A model generated the notes under the pieces. It made no database searches, was not told the origin of the DNA, and was given only the letters and a program-made list of their open reading frames with translations. A program made the translations under genes and the position numbers. DNA of 21,092 bases. It comes from a virus. Location: positions 1-21,092 of IMG/VR virus record IMGVR_UViG_3300030099_002376. One strand, 5' to 3'. This document shows, in pieces, positions 19,601 through 21,092 of this stretch. The first letter of the stretch is position 1. Every line of letters starts with the position of its first letter.

Positions 19601-19862
19601 CCCCGAAGAGCGCGAAATCATGCTTGAAGATCGCCGTAGGATTATGATGGACGCGGACGCCAAGCGTGATGCACAAAGACGTATGGCTTGGTTCAGTTTG
19701 ACTGGGATGTTGCTGTTTCCGTTTGGTGTCGTTTTCACAGAGTGGATGGAATTACCGCAAGCTTCTGAAATGTTAAGCAGTATGAGCAATATATATTACG
19801 TCAGTATCGCTGCCATAGTAGCTGCTTATTATGGGTTTACAAACATGGGTAAGGGTCAATGA
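19557..19862 (+). CDS. EF-hand-bearing membrane protein, 101 aa
   Basis: CAGGAG seven bases before ATG 19557 supports this start over 19551. The N-terminus carries a canonical EF-hand loop, D7-L-N9-D-N11-G-K-I-D15-P-E-E18, with all calcium ligands in place. A charged helix (IMLEDRRRIMMDADAKRDAQ) leads to two membrane segments (about 44-62 and 78-95). Lies directly before the basic peptide, holin and endolysin, so a role in membrane or lysis control is likely; calcium sensing is an inference from the loop. Confidence 0.8.
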   Translation: MPKAKYDLNDNGKIDPEEREIMLEDRRRIMMDADAKRDAQRRMAWFSLTGMLLFPFGVVFTEWMELPQASEMLSSMSNIYYVSIAAIVAAYYGFTNMGKGQ

Positions 19863-19975
19863 CAAAATTAACTAAGTCAAAGAAAAAAAGCGTTAAGAAA
19901 GTTATCAAGGGTTTAAATAAAGCGTCTAAGCTACATGCTAGTCAGGCAAAGAAACTAAAGAAGGCTATCAAATAA
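19859..19975 (+). CDS. small highly basic peptide, 38 aa
   Basis: ATGA overlap with the preceding stop and TAATG overlap with the holin start. Sequence MTKLTKSKKKSVKKVIKGL, NKASKLHASQAKKLKKAIK: almost only lysine, small and hydrophobic residues, a cationic amphipathic helix. The tight coupling on both sides marks it as a real gene. Could bind DNA/RNA or acidic lipids. Position next to the holin suggests a lysis or membrane role, unproven. Confidence 0.72.
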   Translation: MTKLTKSKKKSVKKVIKGLNKASKLHASQAKKLKKAIK

Positions 19976-20358
19976 TGTTGGGACAATTACTAGGACCAGT
20001 AGCTGGTTTAGCTAGTAGCTGGCTAGATGCAAAGACTACCAAGCAAGCCGCAGAAGCAAAGTTAAAACTTACGGAGGCTGAAGCGAAGGCAAAGATATTA
20101 CTGTCAGAAAAAACTAGCGTTGCCGACTGGGAACGTATCATGGCGGAGAACAGCAAGACATCCTGGAAAGACGAATTTTTTGTTATTGTGTTGTCAATTC
20201 CATTAATTTTGGCCTTTATACCAGGTGCTGAGGGCATTGTAGACAGGGGCTTTGAACAACTTCACAAGGCACCGGACTGGTATTTTTACAGCTTGGGTAT
20301 TGCAATTTCAGCCTCTTTCGGTGTGAAAGGGTACAAACAGTTTGTGAGGAGAAAGTAA
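19975..20358 (+). CDS. holin, three-TM gene-transfer-agent type
   Basis: 127 residues. Hydrophobic N-terminus (GQLLGPVAGLASSWL), a charged helix (TTKQAAEAKLKLTEAEAKAK), then SWKDEFFVIVLSIPLILAF and PDWYFYSLGIAISASFG, ending in a basic tail. The W-x-x-E ... S-x-x-SWKDE ... P-x-WY pattern matches the 'holin of 3TMs, for gene-transfer release' family known from alphaproteobacterial GTAs and phages. It forms the inner-membrane pore that releases the endolysin. Coupled to both neighbours by TAATG junctions. Confidence 0.85.
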   Translation: MLGQLLGPVAGLASSWLDAKTTKQAAEAKLKLTEAEAKAKILLSEKTSVADWERIMAENSKTSWKDEFFVIVLSIPLILAFIPGAEGIVDRGFEQLHKAPDWYFYSLGIAISASFGVKGYKQFVRRK

Positions 20359-20831
20359 TGAGTTTCAAACTGAGTAGAAGAAGTCTTGATAGACTAGAGG
20401 GAATTGACGATAGCTTACAGGCTGTTGTTAAAATGGCAATAACACTGACCAAAACCGATTTCGGAGTGGTGCAGGGTATGAGAACTATCGAACAGCAAAA
20501 AGAGTTGGTAGCTTCTGGAGCAAGCCAGACTATGAAGTCGAAGCACCTTGAGGGGAAAGCTTTTGACATCATGGCGTTTGTAAACGGACGGGCATCGTGG
20601 GAGTTGAACTTGTACGATGATTTAGCTGATGCAATTAAAGAAGCGGCTATACAGGTAGGCGTTCCTATTTGCTGGGGCGCGGCATGGGCTGTCCCCGAAA
20701 AAGGTTATCCAATGGATATCCGCAAGTGGGAAGGCACTATGGAAGAAGCTATGAATGCCTATATAGATCTACGTCGATCTCAGGGTAAACGTCCATTTAT
20801 TGATGGTCCACATTTTGAACTTATAGATTAA
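20358..20831 (+). CDS. endolysin, M15-type L-alanyl-D-glutamate peptidase
   Basis: 157 residues, usual size for this family. Motifs: QGMRTIEQQ, SKHLEGKAFDI (zinc ligands H63 and D70) and DGPHFEL (third ligand H152), with the conserved G-W-W-type segment ICWGAAW before it. This is the VanY/M15 fold used by phage endolysins to cut peptidoglycan cross-peptides. It has no signal peptide or cell-wall-binding domain, so it depends on the holin upstream. Start overlaps the holin stop (TAATG). Confidence 0.92.
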   Translation: MSFKLSRRSLDRLEGIDDSLQAVVKMAITLTKTDFGVVQGMRTIEQQKELVASGASQTMKSKHLEGKAFDIMAFVNGRASWELNLYDDLADAIKEAAIQVGVPICWGAAWAVPEKGYPMDIRKWEGTMEEAMNAYIDLRRSQGKRPFIDGPHFELID

Positions 20832-20834
20832 TTT

Positions 20835-21047
20835 ATGGACGGTGTTGATTTCGCAAAATTTATGTATAAAGTGCTACGAGAGCGCGAACAAGATATTGCA
20901 AGTGCTCTCGCACATGATGCTGCCAAAGATTGGGAGCAATACAAACTCATGGTAGGTGAGATACGGGGCCTTACCTACGCCCGTGAGGAGATTAAAGCCC
21001 TGCTGGAGAACCACGTAGACGATGTCGAAGACCTTATATCTTCCTGA
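20835..21047 (+). CDS. small helical phage protein, 70 aa
   Basis: Starts three bases after the endolysin stop with a poor ribosome site, so coupling to the endolysin is likely. Fully helical and acidic (FMYKVLREREQDIASALAHD; WEQYKLMVGEIRGLTYAREE; IKALLENHVDDVEDL). This plan (membrane-free helical protein next to the lysis genes) is common in marine phage genomes; function unknown. Overlaps the next gene by 26 bases. Confidence 0.75.
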   Translation: MDGVDFAKFMYKVLREREQDIASALAHDAAKDWEQYKLMVGEIRGLTYAREEIKALLENHVDDVEDLISS

Positions 21048-21092
21048 ACATGTCGCGCAGAAAATGAACAAAGAACGGGAGGAGGCTAAAGA
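21022..21092 (+). CDS. start of a further gene, truncated by the window
   Basis: ATG 21022 opens MSKTLYLPEHVAQKMNKERE and remains open to the edge. It overlaps the previous gene by 26 bases. The beginning reads like a coding frame in the same late operon, but 23 residues are not enough to name a family. Confidence 0.5.
   Translation, partial: MSKTLYLPEHVAQKMNKEREEAK

Overview
The window looks like a piece of a tailed-phage genome (or prophage) whose relatives infect marine bacteria, most likely alphaproteobacteria. Reasons: a large terminase subunit with a complete ATPase and nuclease, a portal, a small terminase subunit, a gene-transfer-agent-type three-TM holin and an M15-type endolysin; genes packed with 1-11 base overlaps; no ribosomal, metabolic or tRNA genes. 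The host is an inference from protein style. The window cuts genes at both ends.

Layout. (1) 1-799, plus strand: 3' end of an SNF2-type helicase and a small basic protein. (2) 952-5661, minus strand: a tight operon of about 16 mostly small genes, several under 60 codons, including a ribbon-helix-helix protein, an OB-like plus winged-helix protein, a small winged-helix protein and a YubB/Api92-like protein. It converges on the helicase unit across a 150-base region holding three interleaved 9-bp inverted repeats. (3) 5662-5982: a divergent control region with an AT-rich tract, a 14-bp palindrome and arrays of GAGGAC iterons. (4) 5983-6922, plus strand: small terminase subunit and a VRR-NUC-like nuclease, closed by two back-to-back terminators facing a minus-strand cysteine-rich phage protein (6970-7662). 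(5) 7663-7949: non-coding, several hairpins. (6) 7950-9097, minus strand: four small genes punctuated by GC-rich hairpins. (7) 9098-10027: about 930 bases with no credible gene but dense, strong secondary structure, including a closed three-way junction; the G-U pairs favour a plus-strand RNA. (8) 10028-21092, plus strand: late operon with a 1076-aa putative virion protein, a 401-aa protein, large terminase, portal, small membrane/coiled-coil proteins, an EF-hand membrane protein, a basic peptide, holin, endolysin and two further small genes.

How it works together: the right half is the packaging/virion/lysis module and the left minus operon looks like early or regulatory genes. The small terminase subunit lies 8.0 kb from the large one, with oppositely oriented genes between. 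The most novel element is the structured region 9120-9890, which could be a large ornate phage RNA (GOLLD/ROOL-like in style, not shown to be either) or a very long structured leader of the late operon. The second is the symmetric iteron/palindrome array at 5809-5894, a candidate operator or origin. Functional assignments are from reading translations by eye; no database search was run.
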